Below, piece after piece: positions 52,660 to 63,418 of a stretch of 64,000 nt of DNA. The notes beneath the pieces were generated by a model that did no database searches, had not been told where the DNA came from, and saw only the letters and a program-made list of their open reading frames with translations. The position numbers and the translations under genes are program-made. The DNA is from Anodontia alba (lineage: Eukaryota > Mollusca > Bivalvia > Lucinida > Lucinidae): contig OZ024830.1 in the NCBI GenBank assembly GCA_964016985.1, positions 80,750,386 through 80,814,385 on the forward strand. Direction: 5' to 3'. How positions within the stretch are numbered: position 1 is the stretch's first letter; each line of letters opens with the position of its first letter.

Positions 52660-53196
52660 GGCTTAAAGGGGAACGCAACCTTAAAAGATATTATGCTTTA
52701 TAATAAAGAACTTTACCAACAATGCATTTTGACACTAATTTGATCAAAATCGGTAGAAAATTAAGTAAGTTATAGGCCATTGAATAAATTTTAACATTGG
52801 TGGAATGGGAGCCGCCATTTTGAATATTTAATGAGGTTTCATAAAAATTAAATTCGTTTCATAAAGGTAGTTATTCTCATAAAGTTGGGTTATTTCGGGG
52901 GAAATGATTGCTTGTCACAAGAATTAAAAGATTGTAAAAGATTATAAAAAATCTGTAGCAAAATTATTCTTAAAAACCCTTTATAATTTGGTTTTGCATA
53001 TTTAATTTGGGCTGTGTGACGTCACAAAGCCTACAATATAGCGGCATCCATGACAGCCATTTTAAACATATTCAAACCACCATAACTTCCTTATTTCTGG
53101 GCCGATTTTGAAAACTCTTGCATCAAAATAAATGGCTTGATAAGCTCTTTACTCCAAGATATACTTACAACTTATTTTGCGTTTCCATTTAAAGGT
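52660..53196. mobile_element. MITE family I, copy 3
   Basis: AAAGGGGAACGCAACCTTAA and TTTTGCGTTTCCATTTAAAG are inverted ends. Two opposed AAATCGGTAGAAAATTAAGT / CTTATTTCTGGGCCGATTT segments and GTGTGACGTCACAAAGCC lie inside. Confidence 0.65.
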
Positions 53197-53524
53197 TTGT
53201 TTGCTCTTCCTCTTGGTGTCATTGGTAGGTTATATTCTGTTATTGTGGCTTTTCCTGGATATCTTCTACACTGTTTTGAGATGACTTGATGCATTTGGTA
53301 GAAATTCCGCCATTGCTACAATGGAGATAACTTTTGTGACTCCCTGTTTGCGCTCCTTTATGCAAATCCACTTATTTCCTTTTAGAGTAGACCCATTTTC
53401 AGAAGAGGCTTCGTGCACAGGAAAACAGACAGGAAGTCACAAAGTTGTCTCCCTTGCCCAAAAAATGACAGAAAACCTACGAAGTGTGCCCAGTCACCTT
53501 AAACATGTAATATACTATTTTCAG
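53197..53524. other. DNA just before the GGT exon
   Basis: 53197-53290 may be a fragment of the repeat at 18.6-19.0 kb. 53325-53465 has GGAGATAACTTTTGTGACTC against GTCACAAAGTTGTCTCCC, an inverted repeat. A 101-codon ORF across it (53321-53626) is in the wrong frame for GGT and has no match I know. The branch and pyrimidine region TACTATTTTCAG precedes the exon. Confidence 0.5.
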
Positions 53525-53773
53525 GATTTCAAAAGGTCGTACCCTGGTGATAGTCACAATTCTGGTAGCTTCTGCGATTGTTGCCATCGGACTTGGCCTT
53601 GGTCTTGGTTTGAGGGACCGAAGTGATAGTAGCCCTCAATTAGATACAGCAACAACGCCACAGCCAACAACAACGAAGTCACCTCTATACAATCCGCCAT
53701 CAAAGTCTGAAGAAGGACGGTATCGTTTTGCCGCTGTCGCTGCTGATGCCAAAGAGTGTTCACAGATTGGAAC
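53525..53773 (+). CDS. GGT1: GGT exon: signal-anchor, stalk and start of ectodomain
   Basis: Gamma-glutamyltransferase (glutathione hydrolase) is a type II membrane ectoenzyme that removes the gamma-glutamyl group of extracellular glutathione. The exon begins after CTATTTTCAG, contributes one base of a Gly codon, and ends GGAAC at a GTAAGT donor (phase 2). With the 37.2 kb exon it encodes a basic tail (residues 1-10), a membrane helix (about 12-34, TLVIVTILVASAIVAIGLGL), a Thr/Pro-rich stalk with TTPQPTTTKSP (about 46-58), then RYRFAAVAADAKECSQIG. The last block matches the conserved start of the mature large subunit, AAVAADA..CS.IG. The nucleophilic Thr and substrate-binding residues lie in exons beyond the window; I did not find the next exon before 64000. 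Confidence 0.85.
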
Positions 53774-53779
53774 GTAAGT

Positions 53780-54866
53780 TTTTCTTTTTCTTTTTTTGTG
53801 TGGAGTTATATCAATAAACCAATCGACGGAGGATGTAACGAACATCTACAGAGGGTCACCATTGAATGACCTTTTCGATTGACCAATCAGCAATCGCTTA
53901 CAAAATTTAGAAAGTAAAATTGTGCAAATGTATCCGATTCACAGATGTTATTTTAACATTAGGCAAGCTTCTTACCGACCCAGAAAACCAAAATAGCGAC
54001 GCCATTATCTGCCTTTATCTGCAGTGGTGGGGGTGTGGGGTCGTGTTTGTGTGTGTGTCAGTGTTTGTGTTTGTGTCTGTGTCTGTATGTGGTGGTGGTG
54101 GTGGTAATGTGTGTGTGCGTGGGTGTGTGTGTGGGGGTGTTCTTTCATTCAGACGAAAGCAACAGATGACGGACAGATAATAACAGAGAGCTTTATGGAC
54201 AGGAAATAAAAATCGAAGAAGAGCGGCGAAAAGATAGCGAACTGGTTCAACGTCGCCATTTTGTAAACCAACGTAAAAAAAGCGATCTGATTGACTGTCT
54301 TTATAAAGTCTTAAATTGCACGTTTCGGTTTTCCCGAGGTTATTCGATAGTGAATTTTAATTAGTCTTCCCTATATCTTGTTGATAAGATCTGATTTTAA
54401 TAAGATTGGTTAATAAACACGTATCTTGACTTCCCAAGGCCCAAATGGCTTCGCAATTTTACCCTAGGCGCAATGTGTTACATGTTTACTTTCTGACTGA
54501 CCACATAGTGTTCTTATCATGGGAATTCTTAAGGTATTGTAGATAATTACATAATGTTGACTGATAATTGGCTATTGCAAGCAAAGACGTGTTGTTTGAT
54601 TACATAACATTATCTAAAAGTAAGTTCCATATCTTTGATATCCTGTGACAAGCACCCTCATTAGCAGTCTCTGTTTTGGAGATTGTCTATTTGATTAGCT
54701 CACTCGTCATTTTATTCTTCCGTTAAATACGACATATTATCACTAATTGACTGTTAGTTATAATAAATATTTCACTAAATTGGGCAAGGTACTAAATATA
54801 TATGATTAATTCAAATCTTGGTGAGGTTAGATGATAAACTCGAACTAAAGTCAACCGATATTAACC
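53780..54866. other. GGT intron 2, GT-rich microsatellite then nothing
   Basis: A GTGT/GTTTGT/GGT-rich low-complexity tract lies at 54025-54140. I searched by eye for the next GGT exon (GGSAVDA-type) and did not find it. Confidence 0.5.
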
Positions 54867-55197
54867 GGCACAGTGGCTCAGTGGTAGAGCGTCCGCTTTG
54901 TGACCGGGAGGTTGCGGGTTCGATCCCTGGCGTGTAATACCAAAGACTTTAACAATGGTACTAAATGCTCTTTCGCTTGGCGCTCAGCATTAAGAAAATA
55001 GAGCTTGAACTGGTCAGCTCAATGTCAGTATAATGTGACTGGGTGGAATATCATGTCAAAGTGTCTGGGGCGTGATATTTCAGTGAGGCAGCACTCTAAA
55101 AGTGAGCATTGAGCTCCCTGTCACATCCAGACACCGTCGCGATATGACTGAAAGACGTTGAAAGCGACGTTAAGACCAAATCAAACAAACATACAAA
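54867..55197 (+). mobile_element. tRNA-derived SINE with perfect 11-bp duplication
   Basis: CGATATTAACC flanks it at 54856-54866 and 55198-55208. The tRNA-like head (54867-54945) has A box TGGCTCAGTGG and B box GGTTCGATCCC, both perfect, with an anticodon-loop TTGTGAC. The body ends GCGACGTTAAGACCAAATCA then (AAAC)n-like tail. A LINE-mobilised 331-bp SINE, fairly young given the perfect duplication. Confidence 0.92.
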
Positions 55198-55315
55198 CGA
55201 TATTAACCAGAAATTGCACCATGATTCTTGTTAGACGTTTTGCATTGCTTGTATTCTTAAGCCAGATTGATATTTCTGTGTAATCTTAATTTTGCATGTG
55301 CCACAATAGAAAGTT

Positions 55316-55352
55316 TATTACGAAACACGCTTATTTTTTGAAAATTTTACAA

Positions 55353-55385
<33 letters not shown>

Positions 55386-55613
55386 AGGGAAAATTTTCAG
55401 AAAAAAAATCTGATATTTTTCATATTTATTCTCAAAACATAAATTGTGGGTACTCTTTAGAACCGCCTCGGCGAGGCGACTCTAATGAGCACACAATATA
55501 TGTTTTTTTAGCAAAATAAGAAAAACAATGTATACCCCTGTAAATCCCAGTTTCTATATAAAATTCGGTTTAAGGGAGTCAAAATTATCATGTATTGGAG
55601 TGTTTTCGTGATG
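55316..55613 (-). mobile_element. MITE family A, copy 14
   Basis: Diverged: A run of about 34 at 55351-55383; core CCGCCTCGGCGAGGCG with a shortened right arm. Sits tail to tail with copy 15, 13 bp away. Confidence 0.8.
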
Positions 55614-55626
55614 TATGCAATTAAAT

Positions 55627-55905
55627 CATCACGAAAACATGCCTATATAATTTTGACCCCCTTAAACCCCACTTTTATATAGTAAAACTGGGGTTTACAG
55701 GGGTATACATTATTTTACTTTTTACCGCATAAAACATAGATTGTGGGTACTCATTAGAACCGCTTCGCCGAGGCGGTTCTAGCGAGTACCCACAATCTAT
55801 GTTTTGAACAGAAATATGAAAAATATCAGAGTTTTTGTATCTGAAAAATTATAGTTTTTTGGAGGTGAATTTTCCATATATTTGAACAGGCATGTTTTCT
55901 TAATG
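55627..55905 (+). mobile_element. MITE family A, copy 15
   Basis: Full-length, opposite orientation to copy 14. Core CGCTTCGCCGAGGCGGTTCT has lost some pairing. Confidence 0.87.
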
Positions 55906-56550
55906 GTTTGAATTTGAATGGAAAGCCAGGCATGTGACTGATGGAGAAGTAGGTTGACCTGTAAGATAGATTATAGTCTATAGACATAACTACAGCCACT
56001 GGACATCAGTATTTGCACTTTGTGACTTTGGCGTTCAAGTCAATGTTATTTGGACATTTTCTTTAAAAAATTATACACATCAGTTTACAAAAATACACGA
56101 GATTAAAGCCAAAAGAAAAACGCAATATTCAAATAAATTTAATGAGTTATCCTTTTAAGTAATGGATCTGTTATATTTAAACTGATCATAAATTCTCAAA
56201 ATTTAAAAGTATGACGCTTAGCGATGACGTCACCGGAAAAAGGACATAAGATTTTACTCCGGAAAAAAAAATACTGTTTACAGAGGGCTTGGAATCAAGT
56301 ACGAGTATGTTACTTTCATCGATTTGCCTCACTTTGATAAATTTTTCATTATTTCAGTGTAGGAATTTAAAAAAAAAAATAGAAATACCTTGATTAAACG
56401 GTGGCGAATAATTATGGCCACTGACAAGTGGCGAATAATTATGTCCACTGACAGTAACTGGACCGCATCAAGTGTTAACTTTTGCTGATGTATACGTGTG
56501 TTTTAGATCTTCCTGTGCATATCGTCCATATCGCTTGGACTCTTGTTGTA
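55906..56550. other. GGT intron 2, nothing recognised
   Basis: Has a short direct repeat GTGGCGAATAATTATG.CCACTGACA at 56401 and 56432. No gene. Confidence 0.45.
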
Positions 56551-56555
56551 CTCTC

Positions 56556-56725
56556 ATAGCTCCAGATAAGATGCCTTTTTTAAACTATTTTGCTTATTTC
56601 TCCTCAAAAACATATGTTGTGGGCACTCATTAGAAGCGCCTCGGCGAGGCGCTTCTAATGAGTGCCCACAACATATGTTTTCTTAGAGTGTTCCGAATGC
56701 TCATCTCCTTCCATCTGGGGCTATA
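56556..56725. mobile_element. MITE family B, best copy
   Basis: Ends ATAGCTCCAGATAAGATG and CCATCTGGGGCTAT. Perfect core 56609-56680: ACATATGTTGTGGGCACTCA, TTAGAAGCGCCTCG and exact complement. Confidence 0.85.
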
Positions 56726-56729
56726 TCAT

Positions 56730-57290
56730 TGGCATATGCTACTGTTGCTAGCATTTCAATATTGCTGTAAGCCGTTTGTGAAGGTACAGAGCGGACTGCT
56801 CGGATGCGCAGTTTGGTCTGGGCCTTCGCTGTGAACGTATGCTCACATGCTCGAAGACTACTCTGTCTTTGCACCTTTTTCTTTAATGCCCAACCATATG
56901 GCTATACGTGGAAATTCACAAAATGCTTGCAAGTTTTTGGCATCCGAGAAATAATAGTTTTATTTTCGTCTTATTAGTATAAAAATAAAAAAAAAATGAG
57001 AACGCAAACAGCAACGTGAATGCCTTTTTCTTAATTCTATATGTTTATGAAATACATCCACTACCAGGAATTATCGTACTACAGGAACTGTCACTCAGGT
57101 TATCGATATTCCAATTTAGATTGGTTTCGATTAATTCCCTTTGACTGGAGGCCCGTAAGCGTCGTCTTACCTGTGTAGCTGGTGTGTAATCAACCCAGTG
57201 TCACACACCTGCAGTACTACTACAATTCAGATTAAATCATGTGTGGATGCATTGCTCTTGGACCCAATATACACTGGAATAGGTCCGAGT
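56730..57290. other. GGT intron 2, nothing recognised
   Basis: GGACTGCTCGGATGCGCAGTTTGGTCTGGGCCTTCG at 56792 hints at a decayed family F hairpin. Confidence 0.4.
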
Positions 57291-57295
57291 TAGAC

Positions 57296-57324
57296 TGAAT
57301 GAATGAATGAATGAATGAATGAAT
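57296..57324. repeat. (GAAT)n microsatellite
   Basis: Seven GAAT units. Confidence 0.95.
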
Positions 57325-57329
57325 GTCAG

Positions 57330-57770
57330 CAGATTATTCAGTATGATTTTCAAAAGAATATCAATTGTTTAACCTAAGAATTGATTAATAATGATAATAA
57401 CAAAATATTAATTAATTGATTAAAATAAATTATTATTACTATTATTATTATTATTATTTCATTATTTCAAATTGAATAAAAAGTGTTGTATTTAGTTATA
57501 GATAATTCAATATGATTTTTAAACGAATTTAAATAGTTTAACCTAAGAAAACAAAAGCAATTAATAAATTAAAAAAGTGTTATATTTAATGAATGGTAAT
57601 TCAGTAAGATTTTAAAATGAAGAACAATAGTTAATCTAAGAGAACAAATGAGTTGATTAATTAAGGTTGTATTTTATTACTGATGATAGTTTGGTACAAT
57701 TTTTGAAAGAAAAACGATCATTTCACCTGGAGAAAACAAATGGGAAAATTTAATTAAATATAAGTAATTT
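57330..57770. repeat. Diverged ~90-bp tandem repeat, about 4 units
   Basis: TTCAGTATGATTTTCAAAAG, TTCAATATGATTTTTAAACG, TTCAGTAAGATTTTAAAATG and TTGGTACAATTTTTGAAAG each come before a variant of GTTTAACCTAAGA(A)AAC. Confidence 0.65.
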
Positions 57771-57824
57771 GAAAAAAAATGAATGAATGAATAAAAAAAA
57801 ATTACTTTATGATAACCATAAACT

Positions 57825-57825
57825 A

Positions 57826-57865
<40 letters not shown>

Positions 57866-58110
57866 AGCCTATGGATAATGAATACGGGAGAAAGACCTAT
57901 GTCATCCACTTCTTAACATCATAGGACAGTCTGCGTACCTCCGTTATTAAGTTATCCTAAGACATTTGTTGTTACAATACGAAAGAAAGAAAGAAAGAAA
58001 AAAGCATATGGATAATGAGTACAGGAGAAAGGCCTATGTCATCCACTTCTTAACCTCAAAGGGCAGTCTCCATACCTCCGTTATTAAGTTAGGTTATCCT
58101 AAGACATTTG
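57825..58110. repeat. Two ~140-bp units each preceded by (GAAA)n
   Basis: ATGGATAATGAATACGGGAG, AAAGACCTATGTCATCCACT, TCTTAAC and CCTCCGTTATTAAGTTATCC, TAAGACATTTGTT recur with a GAAA run before each. Confidence 0.88.
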
Positions 58111-58149
58111 TTAGTACAGTAATTAAAGCTACCTACTCTTTAAGGTGAT

Positions 58150-58790
58150 CTAGGTAACCTATTTCACATCAGTACTATCACCACAGATTAAAGAAACCTA
58201 TTAATCAGAATGCAATCAAGTGTGTTTAATCAATGCTCACCAGACACCATGATATACGGCGTCTGATCTGGGTCTAAAGTTCTTATCTATTTGTCAATAT
58301 CCCTTTTTTAGCATAAATGAGTAATATCAAATATTACTGTGTTTTAAGCAACCTTCAGGTATGTGCCCTTTGTGGACCAAGACCCCATTGCGCTTTCTGA
58401 GCAAGGTTATGCTCTTTGCTTAATGTGTGTTACCGATCTGATTGTTAAGATCAGTATGTGCAGATGCTTATGCTAAACAATCCTACTGGCCATTCTGTGC
58501 CTGAGCATAGTAGTAGTATTAGGGTACATACATGATTAGAAAAAAAAAAAAAAACAAACAAAAAAACAAAAAAAAAAAACACGCAAATTATTGGTAATTT
58601 GATAATTTAGTAGTTTGAAACCAGTCTGCAAAGCTCACACAGACCATCAGCTGGACAGAGGTGTACAAACAGGACATTTCTTTCAAGAGAGGTACATAAA
58701 TAGCTTTGGGCTATTTGTTCACAGCATAAAGACAATTAGCTATTTCATAAACGTAGGACCCATTGGTGGCGCGAATTAGCATAGTACTTA
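58150..58790. other. GGT intron 2; half an E hairpin
   Basis: GGCGTCTGATCTGGGTCTA at 58258-58277 is one arm of hairpin family E. The rest has A-rich runs (58540-58580) and nothing recognised. Confidence 0.45.
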
Positions 58791-58799
58791 TCAGTTAGC

Positions 58800-59540
58800 A
58801 CTTTGGGTAAAAGTTTTGCAGACAACATAAATATGGGACAATTTTCTCCAGTTCTCCATTAAAACATATGTTGTAGGTATTAATTTGATGCACCTCGGTG
58901 AAGCAAAAACATGTTATGAGTACTCATTTGAAGAACCTTGGTGAGGCTCATCTAATGAGTACCCACAACATATATTTTTATGGAGAAAAAAATACAATCA
59001 CCAAATACTTATCCTGAACAATTTTCCTCTGTATGTTTTATTTTCAAAACAGGATTTGACATTTCATGAAAATTGTCTCCAATGAAGACTATTTGCATGA
59101 AGTGTCAAATCCTATTTTCTGGATAAACTAAGACAATAACCACTTTATCGCATGCTGAATTAGCCCAGAAAGTGATAAACGTTCAGGGATCAAATATCAC
59201 CCCCACCCCAAAAAAGGAAATGGTTTGACATTTCTTGCAAAGCATCTCCATTGCAAACAATTTGCATGAAATGTCAAATCCTATTTTCTGGGGAAAATTC
59301 AACAAATATCACCAGTTTTTTGCTGCTGAAGTAGCCCAGAGAGTGGAAAAGGTTAAGGGTTAAAATTTTTACGCCTCCCCCACCCCCACAAAAAAGAAAA
59401 CAACAAAAAATAAAGTTTGACAGTCCATACAAACTGTCTCTGTTGGAGACAATTCGCATGACATGTCAAAGCCTACTTTCTGGGAAAAATAAGAATATCA
59501 TCATTACTTTTCCCTTGATGCATGAACGTTGTTTAACAAT
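58800..59540. repeat. Family G hairpins in tandem with a family B-like core
   Basis: 58860-58975 has a family B-like core (ACATATGTTGTAGGT...GAGTACCCACAACATAT) split by extra sequence. Three family G units follow at about 59050, 59220 and 59410, each TTTGACATTTC..GCAAATTGTCTC / GAGACAATT.GCATGA.ATGTCAAA, with GCTGAATTAGCCCAGAGAGT between them. Confidence 0.7.
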
Positions 59541-59544
59541 CATT

Positions 59545-60265
59545 TAAACTTAAGAAAAAAAAATAGACAAACTGTCAAAAAACTTTCATAAAAGTTAATG
59601 TAGAATATGCTATTTCTAGTTTTATCTTATCATCTCAAGAATTGCAGGACCACGTGACCTGTCTCAGATAAAGGGCAGTTGTGTCAGATTATGAAAAAAG
59701 GGAAATTATGTATTATGCAAACACTAAAGATCCAGATCAGTCTGCGCATCTGTACACTCTGATCAGGATTTTAAATCTTAATCAATATATTCTACAGTAA
59801 TAAGTGTTTATTTAGTTACACGGTTAAAGATGGTGCTTTGTTTGCCCATGTTCCTTGATCATAGTTATAATGGTCGTTTTCAAATGTTGATGTTCATTTA
59901 ATATTTTGACCACTTTGTTTTTATTGCATGAGGTATAGATTAAGCTATTATTACATTGTCCAGTGGCCTGAGGCATCTAGTTCTCAGGGGATAATAATAA
60001 TAATGGTAGACAAATGGAACCAGAAAATAAATAACGTGCTGTTATTTAACTTGTATTTATATATGTTTGAACATTTTTTTTAATGCTAATATAAATGAAA
60101 GTAAAATGTTTTGTTGATCGTTTCAAGAACTTTGAGATGTCTTCAAGTAACATAAGAAACAATTATGATTGAATATTTTTCAAAAAAAAAAAAAAATGGG
60201 CCTTATGAATTATGCGATCAATGTAGACCCGATTAGTCTGTGTGTCCGCTGAAATACATTGATCA
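59545..60265. other. GGT intron 2, AT-rich
   Basis: GCAAACACTAAAGATCCAGA, TCAGTCTGCGCATC at 59718-59750 resembles E/F hairpin arms. No gene seen. Confidence 0.4.
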
Positions 60266-60390
60266 GTCTATACTGCATGTTGAATACAGCTTGCACAATC
60301 TATCAAAGAAAAATGTATGCACATGCTGATCTGGAACTACAATGGTTGCTGCTTTTATTTCGAGAGACTCGTGTTATTTTTGTGTTGGGT
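60265..60390. repeat. Direct duplication, copy 1
   Basis: GCATGTTGAATACAGCTTGC, ATGTATGCACATGCTGATCT, GGAACTACAATGGTTGC recur at 61277-61400, about 1 kb away. Confidence 0.85.
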
Positions 60391-60785
60391 AATTAGCAAA
60401 TATGGATAAAATGTCGTTTTCCTTGGATTATGACTGTTACTACTATCCTAGATTTTTAGACAGAGAGGTCCGTGCCAACGGTGTATACCCAGATCAAATG
60501 TCACATTACGCATTGTGTGTTCAGGGTCTACACTATTTTACACTTACCCAGCAATGTTTAGACAAATCAGCTGGTTCTGTAATGGCATTGTTAAAAAGAT
60601 AGGGCAAGTGTTGTAAAGAGTAGAACTTGATCGAATCATCTGGTATCCCAGGTTTGTTTTTGAAACAATTGTCTTTAGAGGAATGTTTGAAAAGGTGTGT
60701 ACTGAACAAGTTTTTGAATCTGACTGAGAAAGTGGTTTATAGTATTTAACCTCGGGATTCTGATAAACACACCATAAGAAAAGGC

Positions 60786-60847
60786 AGTGACCCTGATCAG
60801 ACATTACATCACAGAGTATCTTAACAAAGGTCTACACTGTTTGCCAC
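60786..60847. repeat. Hairpin family E, much diverged
   Basis: GCAGTGACCCTGATCAGACA and AAAGGTCTACACTGTTTGCC. Confidence 0.5.
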
Positions 60848-60849
60848 TC

Positions 60850-61276
60850 AGATAGCAGGTATAAGGTGTGTCAATAGGTAGCCAAACGGACTTGATCAAA
60901 TTTCAGTATGATAGCAATTTAATGTGTCAAATACGGTTTATACGGTAATTACCAATATTTTACCCCTAAATACACATGTACGATAGTATAAACTGTCCAT
61001 GTGGCTATTTTACAAATAAAACATTTCGAATATGACCAGCTTAATAATATTTATTCTTCGGAATTGTGATGTACAACATACTAATAATAATAGTAGTAGT
61101 AAATACTACTACTACTACTATTAATAATAATAATATCATTAGTATCATTATGTTTTTATTTCCTAGATAACCATTTTATGAAACAAAATTTCTGAAAATA
61201 ATATCAATTATCATTTTGTTTTAATGTATTTTGTTTTAAATATTATATTTTTTTTATTAAATATACATATTTAACA
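60850..61276. other. GGT intron 2, AT-rich with a short TAG/CTA inverted repeat
   Basis: AATAATAATAGTAGTAGTAA / TACTACTACTACTACTATTA, ATAATAATAA at 61082-61133 forms a simple-sequence hairpin. Confidence 0.55.
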
Positions 61277-61400
61277 CCGCATGTTGAATAGAGCTTGCAC
61301 ATTCTATCAGAGAAAAAAATGTATGCACATGCTGATCTGGAACTACAATGGTTGCACGTCATATTTAATGCTGCTTTTATTTGGAGAGACTCTTGTTATT
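61277..61400. repeat. Direct duplication, copy 2
   Basis: See 60265-60390; this copy has an extra ACGTCATATTTAATG. Confidence 0.85.
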
Positions 61401-62746
61401 CACAGATTTAGAGAACGTTTGAGAGAGAGAGAGACTCAATCTCATTCATTTAGTCCTTATTTGTGTACAGGAATCTAAAATGAGCAAATCGTGTCAATTA
61501 AAGTGCTAGTTTATGCAAAAAGATCAAATATTGGATTTGATACATGCATAAGCATGTATGTCAATTATGTAAAAAGTGATTTCGTTGTTTTCTTTTGTCA
61601 AGATAAGGACATAATTGGCATTCATTAGCAGTAATTGTTATTAAGAAAACATCGCAAGAGTGGCCGCGCATTTAGGTATTTTTTCTTGTATCCCGACAAA
61701 GCATTTTTTTTCATCATTAAACAAACAAAAAAAAAAAAAAAAAAAACAAGTAATTAAGCAGTTTGTAGTTTTCCTATGGTCAAAAGTAATTATATCAAAT
61801 TTTCATTAAAGCTTCAATAAATTGCCGAATAAAAACATAATTCGACATAAACAAAAATTAAATAAATAAGTTTATATTATCATAAATATATATCTTTGTT
61901 TTCCTTTTTGAAGCTAAATAATCTTTATAATACTATCAATGGATACCAATTCTTTTTTATTTTCCAATTCTTACAACCTCTTTTGCAATTCATGCTAGTA
62001 TCATGTGTACACAAGACCTGCGTCTGTGTAATCATTACACATTTTCTCTCCGCATTTTTAAAATATAGCTATATTCTGCAACCTGTGGGCCATTTTTAAT
62101 AAAATAATTTATTCAATATTTTATTACATAACTATAGATATTAAATAGATCTATCGAATGAGAGGTTATAATGAACGGAGAAATTTTAAAAAATATGACT
62201 TTTGGGCGATTGAATCAAGGCAATTTTTCATTTTTGTTGTAAAATACAAAGACTTAATAAGGAAAAACCCTTGTAGCATTCATTACAATCTGGGCCATTT
62301 TAAAATTTATCTTATTTCAACAAATTTGGTATCAAATTGAAGCAGATACATTTTCCCATCTATTGCGAGGTTATAATAATATCTTGTATTATTGAAAATA
62401 AATGATTTTATTAGTTAAATGATGGGCTCCTATATAATTCTATACATTTCCACACTAGTACCTGTCTGAGAACTAGCGACATGCTGTGACGTCACAGAAG
62501 GGACCGATTGGTGCGGATTAGTACCAGTAGTACGAGAATTCCTGCATATGTCTGTTTAAATGTTACTTCGTGCTGTGCTTATTTAAATTCATTTGAAATT
62601 TTTCTTTTAGTCGTTGCGTTTTCGTGCAGCTCGCTGAATGTACACTTTCATAAGTTGAAAAACATTACGTGAAGAAATTATGAATCCTACGCCAATACAA
62701 TGCCTTGTGTAGAAAGCAATTCTATTTCAAAAGTATTCGGCCTTAA

Positions 62747-62782
<36 letters not shown>
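61401..62782. other. GGT intron 2, AT-rich, nothing recognised
   Basis: Small ORFs at 61896 and 62158 have no recognisable product; T run at 62751-62782 precedes a MITE. Confidence 0.45.
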
Positions 62783-63046
62783 CATCACGAAAACAGACCT
62801 ATATAATTTTGACCCCTTAAACCCCACTTTCATATAGTAAAACTGTGATTTACAGGGGTATACATTATTTTTCTTATTTCTGCTCAAAAACATAGATTTT
62901 GGGTACTCGTTAGAACCGCCTGATCGAGGCGGTTCTAACGAGTACCCACAATCTATGTTTTGAGCAGAAATATGAAAAATATCTGAAAATTTTCATTTCT
63001 TGGTGGTAAAATTTTCAGTATATTGAACAGGCATGTTTTCGTAATG
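62783..63046 (+). mobile_element. MITE family A, copy 16
   Basis: Ends CATCACGAAAACAGACC and CATGTTTTCGTAATG; core 62892-62958 almost perfect with tip CCGCCTGATCGAGGCGG. Confidence 0.88.
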
Positions 63047-63077
63047 AAATGAGCTGATTTTTAGTTGAGCTGTAAAC

Positions 63078-63280
63078 ACGAATCTTCTGGCATGGCGCAC
63101 CCTCCGAAGACTCTAATCAGTCTGCGAATCCGCGCAGTCTGATTAGTCTTCGTTGTCCGGTCGAAGAAACTTTGTTTATCCAAAATGCGCCCAGTGTAAC
63201 TTCTGACTAGACTGCGTAAATACACAGGCTGATTTTAATCTTTGCAGGGTGTACATTTTCGAAGGTAGGTTTTCTGACGT
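63078..63280. mobile_element. MITE family F, copy
   Basis: Right end GAAGGTAGGTTTTCTGACG; left end poor. Hairpins CAGTCTGCGAATCCGCGCAG and TAGACTGCGTAAATACACAG. Confidence 0.65.
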
Positions 63281-63418
63281 TGCGTTAAGTTATTAGATAC
63301 GTTTCGCTCCATAAGTGCAATGTATATTTTTAAGACCCTGCACAAAACCCATTTAGATATTGTGTAAATATAGAATATCGCTCAGCCAGGGGCTAGAAAA
63401 CGTTAGTAGTATTGCACA

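Noticed and set aside
53321..53626. 101-codon ORF as the 5' part of GGT
   Set aside because: It is in a different frame from the GGT exon and crosses the splice acceptor at 53524.
60402..60602. Small ORF in GGT intron 2
   Set aside because: It starts just after a duplicated non-coding repeat, crosses hairpin-like sequence and matches nothing I know.
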